This document shows positions 54,251 to 62,185 of a stretch of DNA of 64,000 nucleotides, piece by piece. Under the pieces are notes generated by a model. It did no database searches. It was given only the letters and a program-made list of their open reading frames with translations, and was not told the DNA's origin. The translations under genes and the position numbers were made by a program. This stretch comes from Arcobacter sp. (lineage in GTDB: Bacteria > Campylobacterota > Campylobacteria > Campylobacterales > Arcobacteraceae), in NCBI GenBank assembly GCA_002869565.1, contig PKUJ01000004.1, positions 62,001-126,000 of the forward strand, written 5' to 3'. The first letter of the stretch is position 1. Every line of letters starts with the position of its first letter.

Positions 54251-54282
54251 AGAAGGAAGAAAAAGTCTTCCTTCTTTTATTT
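54251..54282 (+). terminator. Terminator after the lactate permease gene
   Basis: AGAAGGAAGA (54251-54260) and TCTTCCTTCT (54266-54275) form a perfect 10-bp stem with loop AAAAG, followed by TTTATTT. Confidence 0.82.
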
Positions 54283-54373
54283 ACTTATAGTAAAATTAAA
54301 ATAAATTATTAATTTTTATCTGTTTTTATATTGTTATTTGTTATACTAACTTATTAATAATCTAAAGGCACCG

Positions 54374-56344
54374 ATGAAACTTTATTTTCGTATTTTTATT
54401 TTTTCAATCTTATTTATTTCTTCAATCTTACATGCAGAAAATATTGATACCTTATTAAATATTTATGCCCAAGAAAATGATCTTTCAAAAAAAACAAAAA
54501 AAGAAGCTGCTGGTACAGTAATCGTCTACACAAAACAAGATTTAGAAAGAATGCAAATTAAATCTTTATCTGAACTTCTCAAACGAATTCCTTTTTACAG
54601 TTATAGTGAGAACAAACAGGGCTATGCCGATTTAGTAAGGGAATCTGGTTTCCCATCTACTAGTAGCGTTGCAAGAGTTTATATAAATGAACGAGAAATA
54701 ATATCACCATTTTATGGGAATAGTTTAGGCATTATCTCAAAATTTGATATGGCACATATTGATCATATTGAAATTTATACAGGAGTTACTTCTTTTGATT
54801 TTGGAGTTGAACCTGCAAATATGGTTATAAGACTTTACACGAAAGATCCAAAAAGAGAAGTAGGTGGCCAATTTAAAACAGCTTATGGTTCTAACAATTC
54901 AAAAGAAAATAGTATTTCTTATGCAGATATATTTGATGATTTTTCATATTATGCTTATTTTGATTTAAAAGAAACAAATGAAGATAAAATCAGATACTCA
55001 GGAAGTGACTTATCAAGAGACAAAGAAACTAAGCACATTTTTCTTTCTCTTCAAAATGATACAAATAGATTAGAGTATGATAGAATAGAAGGTAAATCTG
55101 ATTTATTTATGGAAGGTATTGGAGGAGGAGATGGCTCTCCAATTGAAAATAAAGTTGATGTTTCTTATAACCTTCTTGGTTGGTATTCAACGTACTTTGA
55201 TAAAAAATTATCTTTATCTCTGGATTATATTGATGATAATGCAGAAACAATACAAAGAGATAATGAACCATTAGGAACTCTATTTATTAATGGAGGTTTT
55301 TTAAATTCTTCACTAGTAGGTACTCAAGTCCCAATTCAATATGACTCATATTATTTAAAATCAAAAGAAAGACAAATAAGTGCTGTTTTAAAATATAAGG
55401 AAAATATTGGAAAACACAATTTTGTTGGGGGATTACAACTTAGAAAAAAAGATTTTTCATTTAATGAAATAGATATAAATGTTTTAGGTATAGGCATAGT
55501 AAATGTTTCTAAAACAATGTTTCCTAGCTTGTTTAATTTTACAAGTGAAAAAGTTTATAGTGGATTTTTAGAAGATACTTATTCAATTGATGATAACCAA
55601 GCTATAGTTGCCGCAGTAAAACATGATATTATTGAGCCAAATGGAAGTTTAGATAATGAAAATCTCTCTTTATTTAGGCTAGGGTATATATATTCTAACG
55701 AGGACTTTAGTTTTAAAACATTTTTAGTATCAACTGAATCAAAATTTGATCCAATCTATTATGTAAATTTTAACAGTATTAGTAAATTAAATCCTCAAAG
55801 AGATGATAGCTTCAAGATTGAAGCTAATTGGAAAAAAAGTCAGTACTCTTATGGTTTAGAGTTATTTAAAACCAGACAGATAAATAGACTTTATGAAGAT
55901 TATACTGGACTAAGAAATTTATCTAAACCTTATTATACTCAAGGTATTTCTTTTAAAAATTCATTTAATATTGATAAACTAAACCGAGTTGATACTAACT
56001 TTTATGTTATGAATTCACATAATAAAGTTTCAGATGAAAAAGATACAGTATATGGTGGATATATACGAATGCTTAATACCATAGGTAAATTTGATTTATA
56101 TAATGAGCTTATATACAGAGATGGTTATGAAGGTATTCAAGGTGGATATGATTTTAATAGTGCTATTACATATAAATATTCAAAAGATTTATCAATATCA
56201 TTAAAGGGTGAGAATATTTTTGATAAAGCTTTAAAATCTGTATATACTACAAGAGATACAACTCCTCCATATAGTATAAATATTTTAGATCCTATTTCTG
56301 CAACAACGAGGAAATTTTGGATTACATTGGAGTATAGATTTTGA
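54374..56344 (+). CDS. TonB-dependent outer membrane receptor
   Basis: The 656-residue product has a signal peptide (about 1-20), a plug domain at about 45-155 ('GTVIVYTKQDLERMQIKSLSELLKRIP' region; 'HIDHIEIYTGVTS') and a long beta-barrel ending 'LEYRF' with a C-terminal Phe, as needed for BAM insertion. Its substrate is not evident. It is followed by a periplasmic protein and a membrane cyclase with overlapping or near-touching ends, so it is the first gene of a three-gene operon. Confidence 0.88.
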   Translation: MKLYFRIFIFSILFISSILHAENIDTLLNIYAQENDLSKKTKKEAAGTVIVYTKQDLERMQIKSLSELLKRIPFYSYSENKQGYADLVRESGFPSTSSVARVYINEREIISPFYGNSLGIISKFDMAHIDHIEIYTGVTSFDFGVEPANMVIRLYTKDPKREVGGQFKTAYGSNNSKENSISYADIFDDFSYYAYFDLKETNEDKIRYSGSDLSRDKETKHIFLSLQNDTNRLEYDRIEGKSDLFMEGIGGGDGSPIENKVDVSYNLLGWYSTYFDKKLSLSLDYIDDNAETIQRDNEPLGTLFINGGFLNSSLVGTQVPIQYDSYYLKSKERQISAVLKYKENIGKHNFVGGLQLRKKDFSFNEIDINVLGIGIVNVSKTMFPSLFNFTSEKVYSGFLEDTYSIDDNQAIVAAVKHDIIEPNGSLDNENLSLFRLGYIYSNEDFSFKTFLVSTESKFDPIYYVNFNSISKLNPQRDDSFKIEANWKKSQYSYGLELFKTRQINRLYEDYTGLRNLSKPYYTQGISFKNSFNIDKLNRVDTNFYVMNSHNKVSDEKDTVYGGYIRMLNTIGKFDLYNELIYRDGYEGIQGGYDFNSAITYKYSKDLSISLKGENIFDKALKSVYTTRDTTPPYSINILDPISATTRKFWITLEYRF

Positions 56345-56754
56345 AAAAATTAATATTTACTCTAATTCTTATTATTATGCCTTTATTTTCTAGCGAATTA
56401 ATTATAGTATCAAAAATTATGGATAAGATATCTACTGCATTGATACATAAAAATGAAATATTAGTATTTATAAAAGATAAAAAAAATGTAGAAATAACAA
56501 AGCATTCTAATCATTTAAAAGAAGTTAGTTCTTGTAATGAAGCAGATATTATTTTTACAGATGGAAAAGAAAAAATTAAATGTAATAAAAAAGTCTTAGT
56601 TTTTGCAACAAATTATTTGGCATTTAGAAAATCACCAAAAGCAATAGGTGCATTTTTTTATCAAAAAGGAAGGCCTAATATTATCTTTAGAAAAGAAAAT
56701 TTAAAAAAACATAATATTACACTTCCAAAAGAATTTGAAAAATATATTGAGTAA
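56341..56754 (+). CDS. Small periplasmic protein of the receptor-cyclase operon
   Basis: The 137-residue product uses a TTG start that overlaps the receptor stop (TTGA). It has a signal peptide (about 1-17), then an alpha/beta protein with two Cys (about 65 and 81) that could pair, and 'IGAFFYQKGRPNIIF' near 101-115. This arrangement resembles periplasmic sensors such as YfiR that control cyclases, but sequence identity is not certain. It sits between the receptor and the cyclase, suggesting it passes a signal. Confidence 0.6.
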   Translation: MKKLIFTLILIIMPLFSSELIIVSKIMDKISTALIHKNEILVFIKDKKNVEITKHSNHLKEVSSCNEADIIFTDGKEKIKCNKKVLVFATNYLAFRKSPKAIGAFFYQKGRPNIIFRKENLKKHNITLPKEFEKYIE

Positions 56755-56757
56755 AAT

Positions 56758-57918
56758 GTGAAACAATTTGTTAGCTCGAAAATAAATATTTTATCTATTA
56801 TACTTCTTACTATCTTGACTTTTGTAATAACAGTCATTTATATTCAGTTTGAAAATAAAACAAAACAATTAAAAAATGATATTTTGCAGAATGAAATTTT
56901 CAAAGCTTCAGAATATGCCTATAATATATCAGAAATGATTGAGTTAAGTATAAAAGATAATAATCTTTATTCTACTTTAAAAAATAATCTAGATCTTAGA
57001 AATGAAATTGATGAAAAACTTGCTTTATTCAAGTCTTCTAAATATTTACATATTTTTGTAATTAAAAAAGATAAAAATGGAAAACTTAGATATCTTCTTG
57101 ATGCCGAAGAAGATTTAGAAGAAAGAGGTTTTTTTGATCAAAAATTTGATCCTCAAAGTAACTTGTGGTACGATGTTTTTAATTCTTCTACTGCTGAATA
57201 TGCAATTCAAGATAATATTGAAGAACTCTGGATTACTTTTCTTTATCCTATAAAAATAAAAGGAAAGATACAAGCTGTTTTAGCTTTTGATTTTTCTGCA
57301 AATGAACATACTTATATTGTAGATATGATTACTCCTTTAAAGAATATTTTTTTATTTTTAGCTCTAATCTTAGCTATATTTTTAATCTTTAGTTATTCTC
57401 AATTATATTTAAATTATAGAATTGAGAAAAAAGGATTTGTTGATCCTTTAACTAAAAGTTATAATAGGCTTTTTTTAAATAGTCTAAAAACAAAGATAGA
57501 TTTAAAAAAATATGAATTGTGTATGATTGATATTGATCATTTTAAAAAAATAAATGATACGTACGGGCATAGTGTTGGAGATATAGTTTTACAAAGTTTT
57601 TCAAAAAGAATATTAAATCAAATTAAAGATGGTGATATTTTAATAAGATATGGAGGAGAAGAATTCTTACTATTGATTAAGAAAGAAAATAAACATACTC
57701 AAGTTCATCTAATTCCAGAAAGAATAAGAAAACTTATTGAATCTCGTCCTTTTGCTGTTGATAATAAAATACTTCATATAACTGCATCTTTAGGTGCAAA
57801 CAATAGACCTTACGAATCAATAACATTATATGAAGCAATAAAAATAGCTGATGAACAACTATATAAAGCTAAAAAAGCTGGAAGAAATAGAGTCTCGTCA
57901 ACTCACAATTTCAACTAG
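56758..57918 (+). CDS. Membrane diguanylate cyclase (GGDEF)
   Basis: The 386-residue product starts at GTG 56758, 3 bases after the previous stop. It has membrane segments at about 10-29 and 196-220, a periplasmic sensor domain between them (about 30-195, Cache-like) and a C-terminal GGDEF domain with 'MIDIDHFKKINDTYGHS' and 'RYGGEEF'. The I-site reads KDGD instead of RxxD, so product inhibition may be weak. It makes c-di-GMP in response to a signal from the periplasm. Confidence 0.9.
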   Translation: MKQFVSSKINILSIILLTILTFVITVIYIQFENKTKQLKNDILQNEIFKASEYAYNISEMIELSIKDNNLYSTLKNNLDLRNEIDEKLALFKSSKYLHIFVIKKDKNGKLRYLLDAEEDLEERGFFDQKFDPQSNLWYDVFNSSTAEYAIQDNIEELWITFLYPIKIKGKIQAVLAFDFSANEHTYIVDMITPLKNIFLFLALILAIFLIFSYSQLYLNYRIEKKGFVDPLTKSYNRLFLNSLKTKIDLKKYELCMIDIDHFKKINDTYGHSVGDIVLQSFSKRILNQIKDGDILIRYGGEEFLLLIKKENKHTQVHLIPERIRKLIESRPFAVDNKILHITASLGANNRPYESITLYEAIKIADEQLYKAKKAGRNRVSSTHNFN

Positions 57919-58538
57919 AAATTAATCTTTGTTGTTAAATTCTTAATTTGTTGTAAAATTTTTTCTGCTTCATTATATTTTATATTTATTGGATAAATCT
58001 CTTCTTTATATTCTATTGCTAAAGAAGGGAAACTATTTAATTGTAATTTTCTTCTTAAATTCATTTTTTCTTCAAATTTATTTATAATCTCAGAAGAATA
58101 TAAATCTTTTTTAAATAGTTCAATATCAAGGTTTAGTTCAAGTGCAAGTTTTACCATTGTATCTTCATCACTTGGGTTCATAGCTCTTTGATAATAAGCA
58201 CTTTGAATAGCTTTTATCATCTCTTCTTCTTTATTCTGAGCTTTAGCTGCTAGGGTTGCTTGACAAGCTAAATAAGTGGAACGTCTAGGTGTACATTTTG
58301 TCCAGAAATCATGATTAAATTTTGTCCCTACTACGCTTTCGATTTCGTACCAAATTGATTCAAGTTTTTCTTTCATATCTTGAGGCATTGGTTCACTGCT
58401 ATGTAGAGCTAATCCTCCTGGAACGTAAACAATTTTTATATTTGAGCTAAGTCCTATTTTTACCTTTTCAAAAGTAGGGGCAAAGGCATAACACCAAGAA
58501 CACATTGGATCATATACATAATATAAAGTATGGATCAT
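57915..58538 (-). CDS. DsbA-family protein with CSWC motif
   Basis: The 207-residue product has 'YDPMCSWCYAFAP' near 9-21, a thioredoxin-type active site CSWC, and the helical insert of the DsbA/FrnE group; 'QLNSFPSLAIEYKEE' near 170-184 carries the cis-Pro. No signal peptide is evident, so it is probably cytosolic, like FrnE-type oxidoreductases or isomerases. It overlaps the end of the cyclase gene by 4 bases on the opposite strand. Confidence 0.82.
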   Translation of the reverse strand: MIHTLYYVYDPMCSWCYAFAPTFEKVKIGLSSNIKIVYVPGGLALHSSEPMPQDMKEKLESIWYEIESVVGTKFNHDFWTKCTPRRSTYLACQATLAAKAQNKEEEMIKAIQSAYYQRAMNPSDEDTMVKLALELNLDIELFKKDLYSSEIINKFEEKMNLRRKLQLNSFPSLAIEYKEEIYPINIKYNEAEKILQQIKNLTTKINF

Positions 58539-58628
58539 ATTTCATCCTAAAATTTTCTTTCATACTACATCAAATATAGTAGGAAAAATCATAGATTAAA
58601 AAAGTAGTAAAATTTTTTAAGAATATGT

Positions 58629-58832
58629 CTAAGATTCTTTTTGTATTTTTATAATTGCATCAGATAATTTTGCAATATTTAATATAGAGAGTCTAAAGGT
58701 CATAGTTAGTAATTCTTTAATAGTTAAATTATTCATTATAATAATATTGGCTGCTTGATTAAAGTCATTTTTATTTATAATCAAATATACAATGTCATTT
58801 ATAAGTTCTTTATATGATTTGTATGCACTCAT
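58629..58832 (-). CDS. Small helical protein, second of a tandem paralogous pair
   Basis: The 67-residue product is all-helical. It aligns with the next upstream gene's product over ~45 residues: 'NDFNQAANIIIMNNLTIKEL' versus 'ANFEKALQMMIDNNLTLEDV', and a shared 'RL..L.....L.D' segment. The two genes overlap by 4 bases (ATGA). No known family is recognised. They arose from duplication. Confidence 0.6.
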   Translation of the reverse strand: MSAYKSYKELINDIVYLIINKNDFNQAANIIIMNNLTIKELLTMTFRLSILNIAKLSDAIIKIQKES

Positions 58833-59068
58833 TTATTTATTCTTATCTTATTAATATATAAGTCGGCTAAATAACTTATATCATCTAAATCTAATCTACA
58901 AGTTCTTGTAATAACATCTTCTAATGTTAAATTATTGTCAATCATCATTTGCAGTGCTTTTTCAAAATTTGCTTCTTGTTTAATATGACTCATTATAGAA
59001 AAAACAATTTTATTTCTATAATCTTCTTCATGATAATTAGAAACTAAATCTTCAATATATTTAGACAT
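58829..59068 (-). CDS. Small helical protein, first of a tandem paralogous pair
   Basis: The 79-residue product is helical, with 'EANFEKALQMMIDNNLTLED' near 32-51 and 'CRLDLDDISYLADLYINK' near 57-74. It is similar to the following gene's product (see that entry), so the pair is a local duplication. It is more acidic than its partner. No signal peptide or membrane segment is present. Function is unknown. Confidence 0.6.
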   Translation of the reverse strand: MSKYIEDLVSNYHEEDYRNKIVFSIMSHIKQEANFEKALQMMIDNNLTLEDVITRTCRLDLDDISYLADLYINKIRINK

Positions 59069-59114
59069 GAATCTCCATTATAAATATGCGTAAAATAAGA
59101 AATTGTATTTTTTA

Positions 59115-59348
59115 CTATTTTTCTTGAGTCTCTTTTTCTTCTTCTGCTTGAAGACATTTATCAGCTGTTACTTCACATTTTAAATAACATTCTGAAATGT
59201 TATCGCTATTTTTTGCATCACATTCATCTACACAGTTATTGTAGACTTTTTCACACATACTTGGTTCCATAAGTTTTTCATCACTCATTGTTTCATTTGA
59301 AAATGAAAATGAAAATATCATAAAAGATATTGCTAGTATTTTTAACAT
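59115..59348 (-). CDS. Secreted twin-CX3C miniprotein
   Basis: The 77-residue product has a signal peptide (about 1-18) and a short mature part with six Cys in a mirror-symmetric order: C-x6-C-x3-C-x10-C-x3-C-x6-C. This fits two antiparallel helices joined by disulfides, as in CHCH/twin CX3C proteins. Its C-terminus is Glu-rich. It would act in the periplasm. A redox, metal or chaperone role is possible, but no family is known to me. Confidence 0.6.
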   Translation of the reverse strand: MLKILAISFMIFSFSFSNETMSDEKLMEPSMCEKVYNNCVDECDAKNSDNISECYLKCEVTADKCLQAEEEKETQEK

Positions 59349-59740
59349 TTATACTCCTACTTAACAAAAGACTAAGTTTAATTTGTTAGTATGAAGGTAC
59401 TCAAAATATAAGAGTACACCAAAATTTCTGAAAACTCTAAAAAAATGCACGGCCAAATGCTTTGATGGGTTTTCAGGAATGCTTATTTTACATTTCTTAT
59501 TCTACAACAGAATTATAAACTATAAAAAAAGAAAAAAGCTGAAAAATTTCTTAAAATATTTTTTGTCTTTAGTAAGTCCGATTTTACCGATACTTTATAA
59601 GATTAAAATGAATATACATTTTAATTATTATTTCTTTTATTTGTTCTAAAAATTTGTTTTTTTATCTTTTTTTCATTTGTCTTTTTAAAAGATACATATA
59701 TAGGTTATAATAACATGAATAAAAAATAGAGAGTTAAAAG
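59349..59740. other. Gene-free 392-base region with hairpins
   Basis: GTACTC (59397-59402) and GAGTAC (59412-59417) form a hairpin; CTGAAAAC (59428-59435) and GTTTTCAG (59469-59476) form a longer one with a 33-base loop that contains two AAATGC copies. The GC content rises locally in this part. The rest is very AT-rich, with TATAAT at 59706-59711 as a -10 for the next gene. A small RNA or 5' leader could lie here. I see no tRNA. Confidence 0.45.
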
Positions 59741-60175
59741 ATGAAAAATAAAAAAATTATTGGAAGAAAAGAAATTATTTCAATTCTTGATTTGGAATTA
59801 TTTGATTTAGATGCAAAAATTGATACTGGTGCTGATTCAAGTGCTTTACATTGTGATCATATAGAAATAGAAAAGGATATAGTCCATTTTACGTTACTTG
59901 ATGAGGTACATCCTGCTTATCATGGTAAAAGAATGACTTTACCTTTATATAAACTAAAAAGAGTTAAAAGTTCAAATGGTGAAATTCAATTAAGACCTTC
60001 AATAAAAGTCTCAGTTGAATTTATGGGGAAAAAATATAAAAGTATTATATCTTTAACAAATAGAGCAGATATGACTTTCCCTATGTTAATAGGAAGAAGA
60101 TTTTTAAGTGATAGGTTTTTAGTAGATGTATCTAAAGAGTATCTTATTAAAGAATTAAAAAAGGAAATGAAATGA
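59741..60175 (+). CDS. RimB-like retropepsin-type protease
   Basis: The 144-residue product has 'AKIDTGADSSALHC' near 26-39 with the DTGA motif of retropepsin-like aspartic proteases (PF05618 group, often called ATP-dependent zinc protease), and 'PMLIGRRFL' near 113-121. It overlaps rimK by 4 bases. In Pseudomonas, rimB and rimK form an operon that controls glutamate addition to ribosomal protein S6. Its gene is the first of a three-gene cluster. Confidence 0.85.
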   Translation: MKNKKIIGRKEIISILDLELFDLDAKIDTGADSSALHCDHIEIEKDIVHFTLLDEVHPAYHGKRMTLPLYKLKRVKSSNGEIQLRPSIKVSVEFMGKKYKSIISLTNRADMTFPMLIGRRFLSDRFLVDVSKEYLIKELKKEMK

Positions 60176-61098
60176 TTGTATACATATTATCTAGAAATAA
60201 AAACTTATACTCAACTGCAAGGTTAGTTGAAGCAGCAAAAGAAAAAAATTGGGATGTTCAAGTAATTGATTATTTAAAATGTACAATTGAGATTATGAAA
60301 GGTGAATTAGTTATTAATTATCTAGGAAAAGTTTTACCTACACCTGATGCAATTATTCCAAGAATAGGCGCAAGTAGAACATTTTATGGTACTGCAATGG
60401 TTAGGCACTTTGAGATGATGGATGTATTTAGTACTTCTGGAAATTTAGCAATTGCAAGAAGTAGAGACAAACTAAGAAGTTTACAGGTTTTATCAAAAAA
60501 TGATGTAGATATGCCTAAAACTGTTTTTGCATCAAATAAATCAACTGCAAAAGATGTGATTGCATTAAGTGGTGGTGCACCCCTTGTTTTAAAAATTTTA
60601 GAAGGGACACAAGGTGTTGGAGTTGTTCTTGTAGATAGTGAAAAAGCTGCAAAATCAGTTCTTGATGCATTTTATGGAATGGATGTAAATTTACTTGTTC
60701 AAGAGTTTATTGAAGAAGCAGGTGGAGCAGACATAAGAGCTTTAGTTGTTGGTGGAGAAGTTGTCGGTGCAATGAAAAGACAGGGTGCGGAAGGTGACTT
60801 TAGATCAAACTTACATCAAGGTGGAAGTGCAACAGCATATAAATTAAATAGAAAAGAGAAATCAACTGCACTAGCCGCAGCAAAAGCAATGGGGCTAGGA
60901 ATTTGTGGTGTTGATATGATTCCATCAAGTAGGGGACCTCTTGTAATGGAAGTGAATTCTTCACCTGGATTAGAAGGAATTGAAAAATCAACTAATATAA
61001 ATATTGCAGGTAAGATTATGGATTACATTGAAAAAAATGTAATTCCAGCAGATTCTAGTAAAAAAAGAAAAATAAAGAGAGATAATATTGGTGCATAA
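60172..61098 (+). CDS. rimK: Ribosomal protein S6 glutamate ligase-like (RimK)
   Basis: The 308-residue product has the RimK pattern: 'RLVEAAKEKNWDVQVIDYLK' near the start, 'PRIGASRTFYGTAMVRHFE' near 64-82, ATP-grasp segments 'LKILEGTQGVGVVL' near 140-153 and 'VMEVNSSPGLEGIE' near 260-273. It adds Glu residues to the C-terminus of S6. It sits between RimB and the M14 gene with overlapping ends, so the three are made together. Confidence 0.93.
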   Translation: MIVYILSRNKNLYSTARLVEAAKEKNWDVQVIDYLKCTIEIMKGELVINYLGKVLPTPDAIIPRIGASRTFYGTAMVRHFEMMDVFSTSGNLAIARSRDKLRSLQVLSKNDVDMPKTVFASNKSTAKDVIALSGGAPLVLKILEGTQGVGVVLVDSEKAAKSVLDAFYGMDVNLLVQEFIEEAGGADIRALVVGGEVVGAMKRQGAEGDFRSNLHQGGSATAYKLNRKEKSTALAAAKAMGLGICGVDMIPSSRGPLVMEVNSSPGLEGIEKSTNINIAGKIMDYIEKNVIPADSSKKRKIKRDNIGA

Positions 61099-61105
61099 AG
61101 ATAGA

Positions 61106-62143
61106 ATGATAGAATTTGCAGGTAAAGAGATTTTTAAAGGTACAAATGTAACTATAAATTTAGAATTACCCAAACTTTATCACTCTCCTATGGATCTGCC
61201 AATAAGAGTGATTAGAGGTAAAAAAGATGGTCCTACAATTTTTATAAGTGCTGCAATTCATGGAGATGAATTAAATGGCATTGAAATTATAAGAAGATTT
61301 AGAAAATTGAATATTCTTAAAAGGTTAAAAGGAACTATTGTCCTTATTCCTATTGTAAATATCTATGGGGTTATGACTTTATCAAGATACATGCCAGATA
61401 GGAGAGATTTAAATAGGTCTTTCCCTGGAACAAAAAAAGGTTCTTTAGCTAGTCGAGTAGCAAAAGTTTTTTTTGATGAAATTGTTTCAAAATGTGATTT
61501 TGGAATAGATTTACATACTGCGGCAATTCATAAATCAAATTTACCACAAATTAGAACAAATTTAGATAATGAATTTACTTATAATTTAGCAAAAATATTT
61601 GAAGCACCAATTGTTCTTCACTCAGAATTAAGAGATGGTTCTTTAAGAGCAGAAGCTCAAGAGAAAGAAATTCCTGTATTATTATATGAAGCAGGGGAAG
61701 CTCTTAGATTTGATGAAACATCTATTAGAATTGGTGTAAAAGGTATTGTAAATGTTTTAAGAGAACTGGATATGCTACCTGTAGTTAATAGACAAAAAAA
61801 ATATAGAAATCCAATAATAGCAAGAAGTAGCCAATGGATTAGATCCACAGAGAGTGGTGTTATTAGAACAATTAAAGCACTTGGAGATACAGTAAAAGAA
61901 GAAGAAATTATAGCTTATGTGGACGAGCCTTTAGGTGATGATAGTTTTGAAATAAGAGCAACTTTTGATGGAGTTATAATTGGAAAATCTGAAATTCCTT
62001 TAATCCAAGAAGGTGATGCAGTTTTTCATATTGCTAAATTAAAAAATCTAGGCATAGCTGATGATAAAATCGAATATTTTAATGAAAATGCTATAGAAGT
62101 AAGTGAATTTATAGAATTAAAAGAGGAAGAAAGTATTGAATAA
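61106..62143 (+). CDS. M14-family succinylglutamate desuccinylase/aspartoacylase-like protein
   Basis: The start is uncertain: ATG 61106 is the best codon, while TTG 61088 and GTG 61091 overlap rimK more. The protein (about 345 residues) has zinc ligands in 'IHGDELNGIEII' (HxxE) and 'IDLHTAAIH', and a catalytic-type Glu in 'LLYEAGEAL'. A C-terminal segment looks like a biotinyl/lipoyl-type beta domain. It may cut Glu from the S6 tail or make substrates for RimK, which is inferred from position. It ends the cluster with a hairpin after it. Confidence 0.8.
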   Translation: MIEFAGKEIFKGTNVTINLELPKLYHSPMDLPIRVIRGKKDGPTIFISAAIHGDELNGIEIIRRFRKLNILKRLKGTIVLIPIVNIYGVMTLSRYMPDRRDLNRSFPGTKKGSLASRVAKVFFDEIVSKCDFGIDLHTAAIHKSNLPQIRTNLDNEFTYNLAKIFEAPIVLHSELRDGSLRAEAQEKEIPVLLYEAGEALRFDETSIRIGVKGIVNVLRELDMLPVVNRQKKYRNPIIARSSQWIRSTESGVIRTIKALGDTVKEEEIIAYVDEPLGDDSFEIRATFDGVIIGKSEIPLIQEGDAVFHIAKLKNLGIADDKIEYFNENAIEVSEFIELKEEESIE

Positions 62144-62162
62144 TTTTATTCAATGCTTTTTT
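62134..62162 (+). terminator. Terminator after the Rim cluster
   Basis: ATTGAATA (62134-62141) and TATTCAAT (62146-62153) pair across ATTTT, followed by GCTTTTTT. The stem includes the stop codon of the M14 gene. Confidence 0.75.
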
Positions 62163-62185
62163 AAATTTTTATTCTTTATTCTTTC

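Noticed and set aside
59428-59476. Possible SRP RNA or 6S RNA
   Set aside because: The conserved SRP tetraloop and GGAA/GCAG features are absent and the 6S bubble is not seen.
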